From an uncultured Clostridia bacterium (GTDB lineage: Bacteria > Bacillota > Clostridia > Christensenellales > Pumilibacteraceae): a stretch of DNA of 26,876 nucleotides. The notes under the pieces are model-generated. The model ran no database searches. It saw only the letters and a list, made by a program, of their open reading frames with translations, and was not told where the DNA came from. The stretch covers positions 1-26,876 of the forward strand of contig CAKQPR010000021.1 in assembly GCA_934270565.1 (NCBI GenBank), in the 5' to 3' direction. Shown here piece by piece: positions 5,392-13,417 of this stretch. A program made the position numbers and the translations under genes. Position 1 is the stretch's first letter. Each line of letters begins with the position of its first letter.

Positions 5392-6338
5392 TGAAAGAAG
5401 TTCTCTTAGACGGATTACTCGACACTCTCAAAGCCGCGCCGCTGATTCTTGCGGTGTATATCGCTATGGAGCTTGTCGAACGGGCGCTTGCCGGCAAAGC
5501 CGAACGCAGGCGTTTTCCGTCTGCGCTCACGCCGCTTATAGGCGCTTCGGTGGGGCTCGTTCCGCAATGCGGATTCTCGGTACTCGCCGCGGATATGTAC
5601 TCGAAACGCCGTCTGTCTGCGGGCGCGCTCATAGCCGTTTTTCTGGCGACGAGCGACGAAGCCGTGCCGGTTCTTCTCGGCGATATTTCCTCCGCACCCA
5701 AGCTTTTGCCGCTTCTCGCGATAAAGTTCGGACTTGCGCTCGCGGTGGGGTATGTGGTGCATTTTCTGTTCCCGTCGCTTAACGCCGAAAGCGCTTCGAA
5801 ACCCGCCGAACGTAACGAAAAAACGATAACGTATGCGGAAAAACGCGACGAAACGTCGGATACCGAGGGCGAAAACGAGCCGAAAGAGAGTGAGGAAACC
5901 CACCCGCACGGCTGTCACGATCACGAGGTCGGCGGCGAAAGCGTCGGGCATGCGCTCGTTCACGCGATAATTCATACGCTTACGGTGCTCGGGTTTATGC
6001 TCGCGGTAAATCTTATAGTGGGAACGATCGTTTATTTCGTCGGAGAGGAAAGCCTTGCGGAGTTTATGAACAGATCGCTGCTGCTTCAACCGATTTTTGC
6101 GGTTATCGTCGGGCTTATCCCGTCGTGCGCGGGGTCGGTGGCGATCGCCCGACTTTACGGAATGGGCGCGTTAAGCCTCGGCGGCGCGGTCGCGGGACTT
6201 AGCGCGGGAGCGGGGCTCGGCTACCTCGTGCTTTACAGGCAGAACAGAAGCGCCAAGCGTAACGTCGCGATTACCGCGATCTGTTGCGTTGCGGGCGTGC
6301 TCGCGGGCGTTGCGGTAAACCTTATTACGGGAGCGTGA
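5391..6338 (+). CDS. Putative heavy-metal/arsenic efflux permease (ArsP_2-like 10TM protein)
   Basis: 315 residues in two similar halves of about four to five helices. The first half has GLVPQCGFSVLAADMYS (residues 56-72) followed by ATSDEAVP. The second has the related GLIPSCAGSVAIARLYG followed by a Gly-rich run. This internal repeat with paired PxC motifs is the hallmark of the 'putative 10TM heavy-metal exporter' (ArsP_2) family. The linker (~135-185) is long and acidic and contains HPHGCHDH (171-178); just after it come His187, 191 and 195. These could bind metal ions. The substrate is not proven; manganese, other divalent metals or arsenicals are possible. It sits in the operon with one-base overlap upstream and two bases to the next gene. 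Confidence 0.75.
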   Translation: MKEVLLDGLLDTLKAAPLILAVYIAMELVERALAGKAERRRFPSALTPLIGASVGLVPQCGFSVLAADMYSKRRLSAGALIAVFLATSDEAVPVLLGDISSAPKLLPLLAIKFGLALAVGYVVHFLFPSLNAESASKPAERNEKTITYAEKRDETSDTEGENEPKESEETHPHGCHDHEVGGESVGHALVHAIIHTLTVLGFMLAVNLIVGTIVYFVGEESLAEFMNRSLLLQPIFAVIVGLIPSCAGSVAIARLYGMGALSLGGAVAGLSAGAGLGYLVLYRQNRSAKRNVAITAICCVAGVLAGVAVNLITGA

Positions 6339-6340
6339 CC

Positions 6341-7042
6341 ATGGAAGAAAGATTTTCGAGAGCGGAGGCGCTCGTCGGCGACGAAAACCTGAAAAAACTT
6401 GCGCGTGCGCGCGTTTTGCTCCTCGGCGTGGGCGGCGTGGGCGGTTATGTCGCGGAAGCGCTCGTCCGCAGCGGTATCGGAAGCCTTACGATCGTAGACG
6501 GCGATACGGTTGCGTTAAGCAATTTCAATCGGCAGATCATCGCGGTCGAGGGCGCTTTGAATAGACCCAAAGCCGAAGTCGCGGCGGAGCGGGCGCGCTC
6601 GATCAACCCCGCCGCGGAAGTTATTCCGATAAACGCGTTCTGGTCGGCAGACGACGTCGAAAACACCGATTTTTCGCGGTACGATTACGTCGTGGACGCG
6701 ATCGACACGGTGACTACCAAGCTCGCCGTTATCCGCAAATGCCTCGCGGAAAAGGTAAATATAATTTCGTGTATGGGTACGGGAAACAAACTCGAACCCG
6801 AAAAAATGCGGGTCGCTCGGCTGAAAGACACTTATAATTGCCCGCTTTGCAAGGTTATGCGCCGCGAACTTCGCGGAACGGAGGGCGCGGACGAACTCAA
6901 AGTAGTTTTTTCGCCCGAAATTCCCGTCATCAGGCGCCGTCCGCCCGCAAGTATGGTTTTTTGCCCCGCGGTGGCGGGACTTTATATCGCTTCGGAAGTC
7001 GTTCGGAGCGTTTCGGAAGACAGTGGCGAGCTTTCGCATTAA
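6341..7042 (+). CDS. tcdA: tRNA threonylcarbamoyladenosine dehydratase (TcdA/CsdL)
   Basis: 233 residues, E1-like/ThiF fold. The nucleotide-binding GVGGVGGYVAEAL (from residue 29), DGDTVALSNFNRQ (53-65) with the key Asn/Arg pair, and VVDAIDTVTTK are all present. CPLC (167-170) and the C-terminal FCPAVAGLYIASEVVR are also family features. The enzyme uses ATP to close t6A37 of tRNAs reading ANN codons into cyclic t6A. Start chosen at ATG 6341, two bases after the upstream stop and with GGGAG before it; longer frames upstream would run into the permease gene. It is the last gene of the operon and is followed by a large terminator. Sure of family. Confidence 0.93.
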   Translation: MEERFSRAEALVGDENLKKLARARVLLLGVGGVGGYVAEALVRSGIGSLTIVDGDTVALSNFNRQIIAVEGALNRPKAEVAAERARSINPAAEVIPINAFWSADDVENTDFSRYDYVVDAIDTVTTKLAVIRKCLAEKVNIISCMGTGNKLEPEKMRVARLKDTYNCPLCKVMRRELRGTEGADELKVVFSPEIPVIRRRPPASMVFCPAVAGLYIASEVVRSVSEDSGELSH

Positions 7043-7065
7043 AGTTTAATTAAATTTGGTTTTTC

Positions 7066-7141
7066 CGAGCCGATATGCCTTGACTAAACGGTCGCGAGAC
7101 TGCTAAAATATAGTCGAAGAAGGCGTTTCGGCTCGTTTTTT
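7066..7141 (+). terminator. Large terminator hairpin of the cyclophilin-tcdA operon
   Basis: CGAGCCG (7066-7072) pairs with CGGCTCG (7129-7135), and GCCTT (7077-7081) with AAGGC (7120-7124), giving a nearly continuous 16-bp stem. The loop is about 38 nt and the hairpin is followed by six T (7136-7141). The loop carries a promoter-like sequence for the next gene. Confidence 0.75.
7080..7109 (+). promoter_or_regulatory. Likely promoter inside the terminator loop
   Basis: -35 TTGACT (7080-7085), 18-nt spacer, -10 TAAAAT (7104-7109). Transcription would start near 7116, in the loop of the terminator of the previous operon, and give a leader of about 125 nt to the GTG at 7241. A second TATAAT at 7188-7193 has no -35 partner. 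Confidence 0.55.
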
Positions 7142-7240
7142 ATGCCGTTTCGCCGAATAACGGATAAACGGGACAAATCATACCGAATATAATGAATGGC
7201 GGGCGTTTTCGGACGACAATCCCCGCGCGAGGATAAAATT

Positions 7241-10141
7241 GTGAAAAGAAATTCGGACGTTATAAGCGACGATGTTCGCGGCAAAAAAGTCAATGATCGG
7301 TCGGGAGACGACAAAAACCGCAAAAAGAAAGGCGGGTGTCTTAAAGGCATTATCACCTGCGGCGTTTCGCTTCTGATTGTGGTCGTCGTGCTCGTGGGCG
7401 GCGGACTGCTCATCGGCAACGGCTACCTCAAACAGAATTACGGGTTCGGGATCGGCGACGCTTTCGCCATTCTCAAAGGTTTGAAAACGGACGGAAGCAA
7501 AATTGTCGAACAGTCACCCTCCGAGAACGAACAAGCCGTTACCGATATGTGCGACGAGCTCGGCGGAGCGCTTATGCTCAAAGACGGCACGTTCACGGCG
7601 GACGATATTTCCGCGATCGTGTCTTCCGCTTCGGGCGGCTCGGAAAGCTCGGGCGGCTCGGCGACGGAAGAAGGTGTCGTTACTTCCGCGATCAGGACGG
7701 AGGAAGGCGTTTCGGGCGGCGAAACGGACGGCGGCAACGTGGACGAGAGCGGCGAAACGGAAAACCAGCAGTCGATAGGCGATATGCTTCTTAGCAAGCT
7801 CAAATACGACAACGTTGACGAAAACAAGCTTGTAGGTATAGACGATAAGTTCGGAGAGAGCGCGGATTTCGACGCGACTTTCTCGGTGACGATCACGCCC
7901 CAAGCGATTTCGGCTATCGCTTACGGCGCGATAGAGGACAAACTGACCGAATTGTTGTCGGCGGGTAACGCCTCGGGGTCGATTCTCGACGGCGCGAAGG
8001 TCGAACAGGTTTTCGTGAAAGTTCCCGAGGGCGCAACCGATCCGCGCGTTACGATCACGCTTTCGCTTCCCGTAAAGGCGAACGTCGGTACGGCAATGAG
8101 CGGCGCCGGAATACCTTCGTTTTTAGTCAGCGTGGCGCAGGCTTTTCTGCCCGAGAAAATGTATCTTACCTGCTACGTCGATTTGATTATCGCGGGCGAG
8201 GGCGAGGAACGCACTTACGATTTTTCGACGGACGTCGTTATCAACAGCATGAACGACGAACAGCGCCAAAGCACCTATAAAGTAATAGGCGGCGTGCTCA
8301 AAATGACGAGCGGCGAAACGGTCGATCCCAAAGAATATCTCAACGATATCGTCAAAAATTACGTTTCCGAGCCGATCAGAAAGGCTGACGAAATGCTCGA
8401 TATAAAGGCAACCTGCACTACGGGTTACGAGCTTGAAGTGTTCCAAATTATTGCCGATCAGGCTTTTGCGGGCAAGGACGAGACGATCTACAACGCAGAG
8501 AGCGTTGCCGCGCTGTATACCGGTATTCTCGACGGAAAACTTCGAAACATGAAGGCTAAAAACGAGAGCGGCTTGTTCAGAAAAGAAGTAACCGTTGACG
8601 GCGTAACGACCGAAACGGCAACCGAAAGCCAAAATAAATTCGTTGAAGAATTCTGCAAAAAGTACCTTATCGCGAGAGAGTTCTGGAAAGATAGCGAAGG
8701 GAACGTTTATCTTAATCCAACCAACGACGTAAAGACAAATAAAGGTTTTGACGAAGAGAATAAAATTACGCTTAATTTCGACGACGTGCTCGTTCTTATG
8801 GGAATGAAAGCGACCGACGAAACCGCCGTTCAGGTAAACGGTATCGAGGTGCAGTCGCTTGTCGATACTTCGAAAATCGGAGAAAAAGTAGGCGAAACGA
8901 ACATACGCTTTGTGGATACCGCGCCGGAAGACCTTCGTCTTAACCTTACCGAAAAAATGCTCGGAGCGGTGCTCGAAAACAAGGTTTCGTCCTCGATCGT
9001 CGGCGATCTTAAAAAGTACGATCTTAAACTCGAATTCGTCCGTTTGCCGAAAAATGACACGCTCAAACTCGGTTTCAGCGCGAAAAAGGACGTCATTACC
9101 GAAAACGCCGCCAAGCTTAAAGACCTTTTCGCCGAGGACAGAATAGGTATCGTCGTCGTTGTGCCTCTCGCAAAGAACGAGGCGGACGAATTCACGGAGA
9201 GCGTAAAGGTTTATTACTCGTCCGTCGAGGATTGCAACCGCGCCGAGATGATCAGCAAAATTCTTATGGATTACCTCGCCGCGGACGATTTAAGAAATAT
9301 TCAGACGGAGATAGGAACCGCGCTCAATGAAGTCGAGAACAAGCTCGGTGAGGGCTCGTTGTCACTGAATAAAGAAAGAGCTTCTATGGCTTCGCTGTTC
9401 GACGTCCTCGCAACCGAAATTTTCAAAGACGAGACAGGACCCGATAAGAAACTTAGCGCCGGACAGCTTCAAGAGGTTATGCAGGGTCTGTACACCCCGC
9501 TGAAAGAAGAAATGACCGATGGATCAGAAGGAACAAGCTCCGATCAGCAAAATTATGTAACAAACGGATCCGACGGCGAGTATGCCGGTTTCGATTATGT
9601 GTACGGCACTAACAGTATATACAGTAATTTCAAGCTTGAAAACAGAACGGATAACTTCTTTGGTAACGAAAAAGAAAAAGCGTTCAGGTTCAACCAGAAA
9701 TGGGGTGATATTATGACGGTATACGCTAGTAGTGGCGGAGCATCTTCGAAGTTCGGTAGTCTCGGTAGGATCGTCGGCTATTATAACGATCAGCTGACAC
9801 AGTATTCGTTCGTTACTTTCGAGTATGAAATTAACGACAAATTCAATGTGTCGGGATCGGATCAAAGGTTTGGTGCAGAGAAAATTTTTGCAACTTTCAG
9901 AATGTTCAAAGACGATTCGGCTTCGGATCGATATGAAACTTGTCTGATAGTAAACGACACGTCGAAACAAGATCGAAACAATCTGAAGATTTTGCTCGAT
10001 GCGCTTGCGGAAAACGAGTCCGATAAGGTTGATTTTGACGATCTTGAAAACGAATTCGGCAAGTTTATGTTGCATTTCCTTAAAGATAACGGAGGCGTAA
10101 CGGGTCGCAACTATGTTGAGAACGGTCCGACTGTTGCATAA
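7241..10141 (+). CDS. Large membrane-anchored extracytoplasmic protein of unknown function
   Basis: 966 residues from GTG 7241. A basic cytoplasmic N-terminus (NDRSGDDKNRKKKGG) is followed by one strong helix (~36-60, GIITCGVSLLIVVVVLVGGG) and then ~900 residues outside. Residues ~110-180 are low-complexity Ser/Gly/Glu. The rest is a mix of acidic helices and strand-rich stretches, without cysteine pairs, sorting signal or any motif I recognise. An in-frame ATG at 7196 exists but has no ribosome binding site and lies 2 nt after a TATAAT; GTG 7241 has GAGG 8 nt upstream, so I prefer it. The last ~210 codons (from ~9500) look less GC-rich than the rest. It is monocistronic with its own terminator. 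Real gene, function unknown. Confidence 0.8.
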   Translation: MKRNSDVISDDVRGKKVNDRSGDDKNRKKKGGCLKGIITCGVSLLIVVVVLVGGGLLIGNGYLKQNYGFGIGDAFAILKGLKTDGSKIVEQSPSENEQAVTDMCDELGGALMLKDGTFTADDISAIVSSASGGSESSGGSATEEGVVTSAIRTEEGVSGGETDGGNVDESGETENQQSIGDMLLSKLKYDNVDENKLVGIDDKFGESADFDATFSVTITPQAISAIAYGAIEDKLTELLSAGNASGSILDGAKVEQVFVKVPEGATDPRVTITLSLPVKANVGTAMSGAGIPSFLVSVAQAFLPEKMYLTCYVDLIIAGEGEERTYDFSTDVVINSMNDEQRQSTYKVIGGVLKMTSGETVDPKEYLNDIVKNYVSEPIRKADEMLDIKATCTTGYELEVFQIIADQAFAGKDETIYNAESVAALYTGILDGKLRNMKAKNESGLFRKEVTVDGVTTETATESQNKFVEEFCKKYLIAREFWKDSEGNVYLNPTNDVKTNKGFDEENKITLNFDDVLVLMGMKATDETAVQVNGIEVQSLVDTSKIGEKVGETNIRFVDTAPEDLRLNLTEKMLGAVLENKVSSSIVGDLKKYDLKLEFVRLPKNDTLKLGFSAKKDVITENAAKLKDLFAEDRIGIVVVVPLAKNEADEFTESVKVYYSSVEDCNRAEMISKILMDYLAADDLRNIQTEIGTALNEVENKLGEGSLSLNKERASMASLFDVLATEIFKDETGPDKKLSAGQLQEVMQGLYTPLKEEMTDGSEGTSSDQQNYVTNGSDGEYAGFDYVYGTNSIYSNFKLENRTDNFFGNEKEKAFRFNQKWGDIMTVYASSGGASSKFGSLGRIVGYYNDQLTQYSFVTFEYEINDKFNVSGSDQRFGAEKIFATFRMFKDDSASDRYETCLIVNDTSKQDRNNLKILLDALAENESDKVDFDDLENEFGKFMLHFLKDNGGVTGRNYVENGPTVA

Positions 10142-10170
10142 AAATTACTATATCGGATAATAAAGCAGGG

Positions 10171-10202
10171 AAAAGGAGCGGCTTTGTAGCCGCTCCTTTT
10201 TT
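10171..10202 (+). terminator. Rho-independent terminator
   Basis: AAAAGGAGCGGCT, loop TTGT, AGCCGCTCC, then six T. It begins 29 bases after the stop of the large membrane-anchored protein gene. Confidence 0.95.
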
Positions 10203-10278
10203 CGGTGGGCAAGGGATAACCGAGCCGATAGTTGGCAAGTATTTGGGTATTCGTGCTCGCTTGTTTTCTTCCTGTTGC

Positions 10279-10313
10279 AGGGGATTTCTCGACTACGCTC
10301 GAAATGACAACGT
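10279..10313 (+). repeat. Module B copy 3
   Basis: AGGGGATTTCTCGAC TACG CTCGAAATGACAACGT. The ~40 bases before it (TTGTTTTCTTCCTG and upstream) are also similar to those before 26361, so the repeat unit is longer than the hairpin. Confidence 0.65.
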
Positions 10314-10422
10314 GGGCAAGAGGTTTTTAATAAGAGAAACCGCGCAAGCGGTCGTTATTTTGCCTCCCTTGTGTAAAACGTTGTCGCTTTAAGTTTTCGC
10401 CGTGAGGCGGTCTTTACTTTGA

Positions 10423-10571
10423 CTCCCTTGTGTAAAGGGAGGTGTTTCGAGCTCGAACGAAGTGAGACGAGAAACGGTAGGATTGTTTTAACACAACTGC
10501 AATTCGCACAGTTACTTTACAATCTCCCACCCACCTGCGGTGGGAGCCCCCTTCCGCGCAATGTGGGCCTT
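10423..10571 (+). repeat. Palindromic repeat family F, copy 2 (uninterrupted)
   Basis: About 149 bp from CTCCCTTGTGTAAAGGGAGG to GGGAGCCCCCTTCCGCGCAATGTGGGCC. It matches the reverse complement of 1746-1989 but has no module C: its terminal palindrome CTCCCTTGTG/TAAAGGGAGG is intact, so it shows the empty site. Confidence 0.75.
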
Positions 10572-10655
10572 AATTAGTCCGCTATCGCGGTTTTGCGGGC
10601 GGACGAGGAACGCCCCTACCACGCTCTATCAATTTTAAAAATTTGTGACTTTTTA

Positions 10656-10700
10656 ATGTAATTTCGACCGAAGCGTTAGCGGAGCGGAGAAATCCCCTGC
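10656..10700 (-). repeat. Module B copy 4 (reverse)
   Basis: GTAATTTCGACCGAAGCG ... GGAGCGGAGAAATCCCCTGC, the reversed form as at 2287-2345, with a shorter internal loop. Confidence 0.6.
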
Positions 10701-10807
10701 GGGTGTCACGCGATAACGATACTGTTACTATTTTTCGACCTTATATGTCGGCGTAGCCGACCTGCCCGTGGCGGCTCCCCGACGGACGAGGAACGCCCCT
10801 ACCTTGC

Positions 10808-11035
10808 AAGGCTTCCCCTTGGGGACCTCCGCCGTAGGCGGTGATGAGGGGTTGTCTTTTACGTTTCGTTTGTCATAGCCCGACCCCTCATCCGTCTTGC
10901 CTTCGCTATCGCTTCGGCAATCCACCTTCCAGCTCGTAGCATAGCTACTTCGCCGCTTTGGCTAAAAACAGTCACCTGTGGACTGTTTTTACGGCACTTC
11001 GTGCCGCCGCGTCGCGCCCCCAAGGGGGAAGGCTT
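10808..11035 (-). mobile_element. MITE-like family A, copy 2 (reverse, carries module C)
   Basis: Bounded by AAGGCTTCCCC at 10808 and GGGGGAAGGCTT ending at 11035. Total 228 bp; removing the 85-bp insert leaves 143 bp, matching the 146-147 bp of the empty copies. The insert lies in the hairpin next to CAATCCACCTTCC, the same place as in copy 4. The right half shows a changed loop: CCTCCGCCGTAGGCGG replaces the usual CGACAGTC arm. Confidence 0.7.
10932..11016 (+). mobile_element. 85-bp three-hairpin module C, copy 2, nested in family A
   Basis: GCTCGTAGC to GCGTCGCG. It lies between CCACCTTCC and CCCCCAAGGGGG of the host, so it splits the host's terminal hairpin. Hairpins: GTAGC/GCTAC, TAAAAACAGTC/GACTGTTTTTA and CGGCAC/GTGCCG (10992-11006). 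The last stem differs from copy 1 by two compensated base pairs. Apart from orientation I see no difference from copy 3. Confidence 0.75.
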
Positions 11036-11147
11036 GAGTTGTCCGCTATCGCGGGATTATTCTATCGAAAGTAAATACAAGCATCGCCGACCTGCCCGCG
11101 CGGGCGCCGCGCCGACGGAATTTCAGCGGAAAATATATTGCGTTCGC

Positions 11148-11176
11148 TTGCGTTGCGCGGATAATTATGGTATAAT
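11148..11176 (+). promoter_or_regulatory. Promoter of the GH3 gene
   Basis: -35 TTGCGT (11148-11153), 17-nt spacer, -10 TATAAT (11171-11176) with an upstream TG (extended -10 ATGGTATAAT). The leader is about 43 nt. Confidence 0.7.
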
Positions 11177-11225
11177 TTTTTTAACGTCGGGGCGGGAACG
11201 AAACCGCCCGAAAGGAGTATGAAAA

Positions 11226-13352
11226 ATGGACGTAAAGAAAATTGTCGGCGAAATGACTTTACACGAAAAGCTTATGCAGCTCACGCAACTGAACGCGAGT
11301 TTTTTCCTCGAGTCGGGAGCGGCGGCTACGGGTCCGTTGAGCGAGCTCGGGCTTAACGCGAGCGATCTTGTCGGGATCGGTTCGGCACTTAACTTCTGGG
11401 GTCAAGACAAAGCCGAGAAGATACAAAAGGATCACCTCGACGGCGATCGGAACAAGATTCCGATGATGTTCATGATGGACGTCGTGCACGGCAGCGACAC
11501 GACTTATCCGATACCGCTTGCGATGGGCGCGACGTTCTCGCCCGAAACGATGCGTAAGTGTTGCGCGATGGCGGCTCGCGAAAGCCTTGCGGACGGTATC
11601 GACGCGACTTTCGCGCCGATGGTCGATCTTGCGCGCGACGCGCGTTGGGGTCGGGTTGCCGAGACTACGGGCGAAGATCCGTACCTTAACTGCGTTATGG
11701 CAAAGGCTCAGGTCGAGGGTTTCCACGACGGCGGGCTGGCAACGTGCGTCAAGCATTACGCCGCTTACGGAGCAGCGGAAGCGGGCAGAGACTACAACAC
11801 CGTCGATATGAGCGAGCGCACTCTCCGCGAATACTATCTGCCGTCGTACAAAGCCGCGGTGGACGCGGGCACGGACATGGTAATGACTTCGTTCAACGTT
11901 CTGGACGGAATGCCGTCGTCGGGCAACGAAAAGCTCGTTAAAGGCATACTTCGCGACGAATGGGGCTTCGACGGCGTGGTTATCAGCGACTACAACGCGT
12001 TCGGCGAGCTCGTCACGCACGGAGTGGCTGAGGATATGAAAGAAGCGGCTTTGCTCGCCATAACCGCAACGAGCGACGTCGAAATGATGTCCTCGTCGTA
12101 CCTCAAAAATATGGAAAAACTGATTTCCGAAGGCAAAGTCAAGATCGAACAGATCGACAAGGCGGTCGAAAGATTTCTGAAGCTCAAGGAAAATCGCGGC
12201 GTATTCGGCAAACGCGAATGGCCCGATAAGAGCGTCGTGCTCAGCCCCGAACACCGCAGTATCGCGCTCGAAGCCGCCGAAAAATGCGCGGTTCTTCTGA
12301 AAAACGACGGCGTTCTGCCGTTCGATAAAGGCGTAAAGAAAGTCGCGGTTATCGGACCGTTCGGCGATACGGGCGCGATTCTCGGATGCTGGCATTGCTA
12401 CGGCAAGGCAAGCGACGCGGTGACCGTAATACAGGGCGTTAAAAACCTTCTTCCCCATGCGATCGTGGAATACGCCGAGGGCGTGAGCGGCGCGCTCGAC
12501 GCGACGGCAAACACCGACGAAATCGAAAAAGCCGCGGATCTTGCGGCGAAATCGGACGTCGTTATTCTAACGCTCGGCGAGCCCGAAGGCGACAGCGGCG
12601 AGGGCAACAGCAAGCTGAATATCGAGCTTCCCGCCGCGCAGTACGAGCTTCTCGACGCAGTGATAAAGGCGAATAAGAACACGGCGGTAATTCTTTTCAA
12701 CGGCCGTCCGCTCGCCATACCGAGACTTATAGAAACCGCGCCCGCGGTGCTCGATATGTGGCAGGCGGGAACGGAAACGGGCAATGCGCTTGCTCGTCTC
12801 GTGTTCGGAGAAGTCGCACCCGAAGGACGGCTTCCGATGACTTTCCCCGCGGCGACGGGGCAGTGTCCGATCTATTACAATCGGTACAACACCGGCAGAC
12901 CGAGCTACTACAACACGCACCGCGTAGGTTATTGCTCGTCGTATATCGACGGACCGACCCGCCCGCTGTTCCCGTTCGGGTATGGGCTTAGCTACACCGA
13001 ATTCGAGTATTCCGACCTCAAAGCGAGCGCGGAAAATCTCGCTCCGAACGGCGAAATCGTCGTTTCGGCGAAGATAAAGAATATCGGCAAGCGCGCCGCG
13101 ACCGAAACCGTTCAGCTTTATATCCGCGACGTTGCGGGGTCGGTCGTAAGACCCGTCAGAGAGCTGAAAGGCTTTAAGAAAGTCACGCTCGCGCCGAACG
13201 AGGAAACGACCGTTTCGTTCACGATCAAAGAGGACGATCTGGCGTTCTATAACGCTTCGCTCGTGCGCGCCGCAGAAGTGGGCGAATTCCGCGCGTATAT
13301 CGGCAAGAACGCCGAGTGCGAGGATTATGTTTCGTTCCGTCTCGAAAAATAA
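11226..13352 (+). CDS. Glycoside hydrolase family 3 (beta-glucosidase type), cytoplasmic
   Basis: 708 residues, the usual GH3 layout. An N-terminal barrel (~1-325) starts with MTLHEKLMQL and includes DVVHGSDTTYPIPLAMGATF, 'PMVDLARDARWGRVAETTGEDPYL', KHYAAYG and VVISDYNAFGE, where Asp255 is the expected nucleophile. A second alpha/beta domain (~345-545) follows with GEPEGDSGEGNSKLNIELP, a region that usually supplies the acid/base Glu. A C-terminal fibronectin-III-like domain (~610-700) holds TVQLYIRDVAGSVVRPVRELKGF. It should cleave terminal sugars from beta-glucosides or xylosides. There is no signal peptide, so substrates must be imported oligosaccharides, but no sugar transporter is in the window. 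AAGGAG lies 8 nt before ATG 11226. It converges on a GH43 operon. Confidence 0.93.
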   Translation: MDVKKIVGEMTLHEKLMQLTQLNASFFLESGAAATGPLSELGLNASDLVGIGSALNFWGQDKAEKIQKDHLDGDRNKIPMMFMMDVVHGSDTTYPIPLAMGATFSPETMRKCCAMAARESLADGIDATFAPMVDLARDARWGRVAETTGEDPYLNCVMAKAQVEGFHDGGLATCVKHYAAYGAAEAGRDYNTVDMSERTLREYYLPSYKAAVDAGTDMVMTSFNVLDGMPSSGNEKLVKGILRDEWGFDGVVISDYNAFGELVTHGVAEDMKEAALLAITATSDVEMMSSSYLKNMEKLISEGKVKIEQIDKAVERFLKLKENRGVFGKREWPDKSVVLSPEHRSIALEAAEKCAVLLKNDGVLPFDKGVKKVAVIGPFGDTGAILGCWHCYGKASDAVTVIQGVKNLLPHAIVEYAEGVSGALDATANTDEIEKAADLAAKSDVVILTLGEPEGDSGEGNSKLNIELPAAQYELLDAVIKANKNTAVILFNGRPLAIPRLIETAPAVLDMWQAGTETGNALARLVFGEVAPEGRLPMTFPAATGQCPIYYNRYNTGRPSYYNTHRVGYCSSYIDGPTRPLFPFGYGLSYTEFEYSDLKASAENLAPNGEIVVSAKIKNIGKRAATETVQLYIRDVAGSVVRPVRELKGFKKVTLAPNEETTVSFTIKEDDLAFYNASLVRAAEVGEFRAYIGKNAECEDYVSFRLEK

Positions 13353-13359
13353 ACCGCAT

Positions 13360-13406
13360 AAAAAAGCCGCTCGGGCAGTCGGAAAACGATTGCTCGGGCG
13401 GTTTTT
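13360..13406. terminator. Terminator between convergent GH3 and GH43 genes
   Basis: A-run, CCGCTCGGGCA (13367-13377), 13-nt loop, TGCTCGGGCGG (13391-13401), T-run. The stem uses two G-U pairs. The A and T flanks allow use from both sides; 8 bases after the GH3 stop and 12 bases after the GH43 stop. Confidence 0.8.
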
Positions 13407-13417
13407 CGTTTGTTTCG

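Larger units (their letters stand above)
10203..11147. repeat. Intergenic repeat cluster II (mosaic, no genes)
   Basis: About 945 bases without a credible gene. In order: module B copy 3 (~10279-10313); two CTCCCTTGTGTAAA pieces (~10370 and 10423), the second opening family F copy 2 (10423-10571); a GGGCGGACGAGGAACGCCCC piece (~10597-10616); module B copy 4 reversed (10656-10700); and a GCCGACCTGCCCG piece (~10757). Then comes a second GGACGAGGAACGCCCC piece (~10783) directly before family A copy 2 (10808-11035), which carries module C (10932-11016). Another GCCGACCTGCCCG piece lies at ~11087. Order and neighbours resemble the other clusters. Confidence 0.85.

Noticed and set aside
7196..7240. 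ATG start for the large membrane-anchored protein
   Set aside because: No ribosome binding site and overlap with a TATAAT; GTG 7241 has GAGG at 8 nt.
10203..11147. CRISPR array or tandem repeat
   Set aside because: Repeats are of several families, irregularly spaced and in both orientations, with no constant repeat-spacer pattern and no cas genes.
11259..12458. Long antisense open frame opposite the GH3 gene
   Set aside because: Shadow of a clear GH3 coding frame; no domain or start signal.
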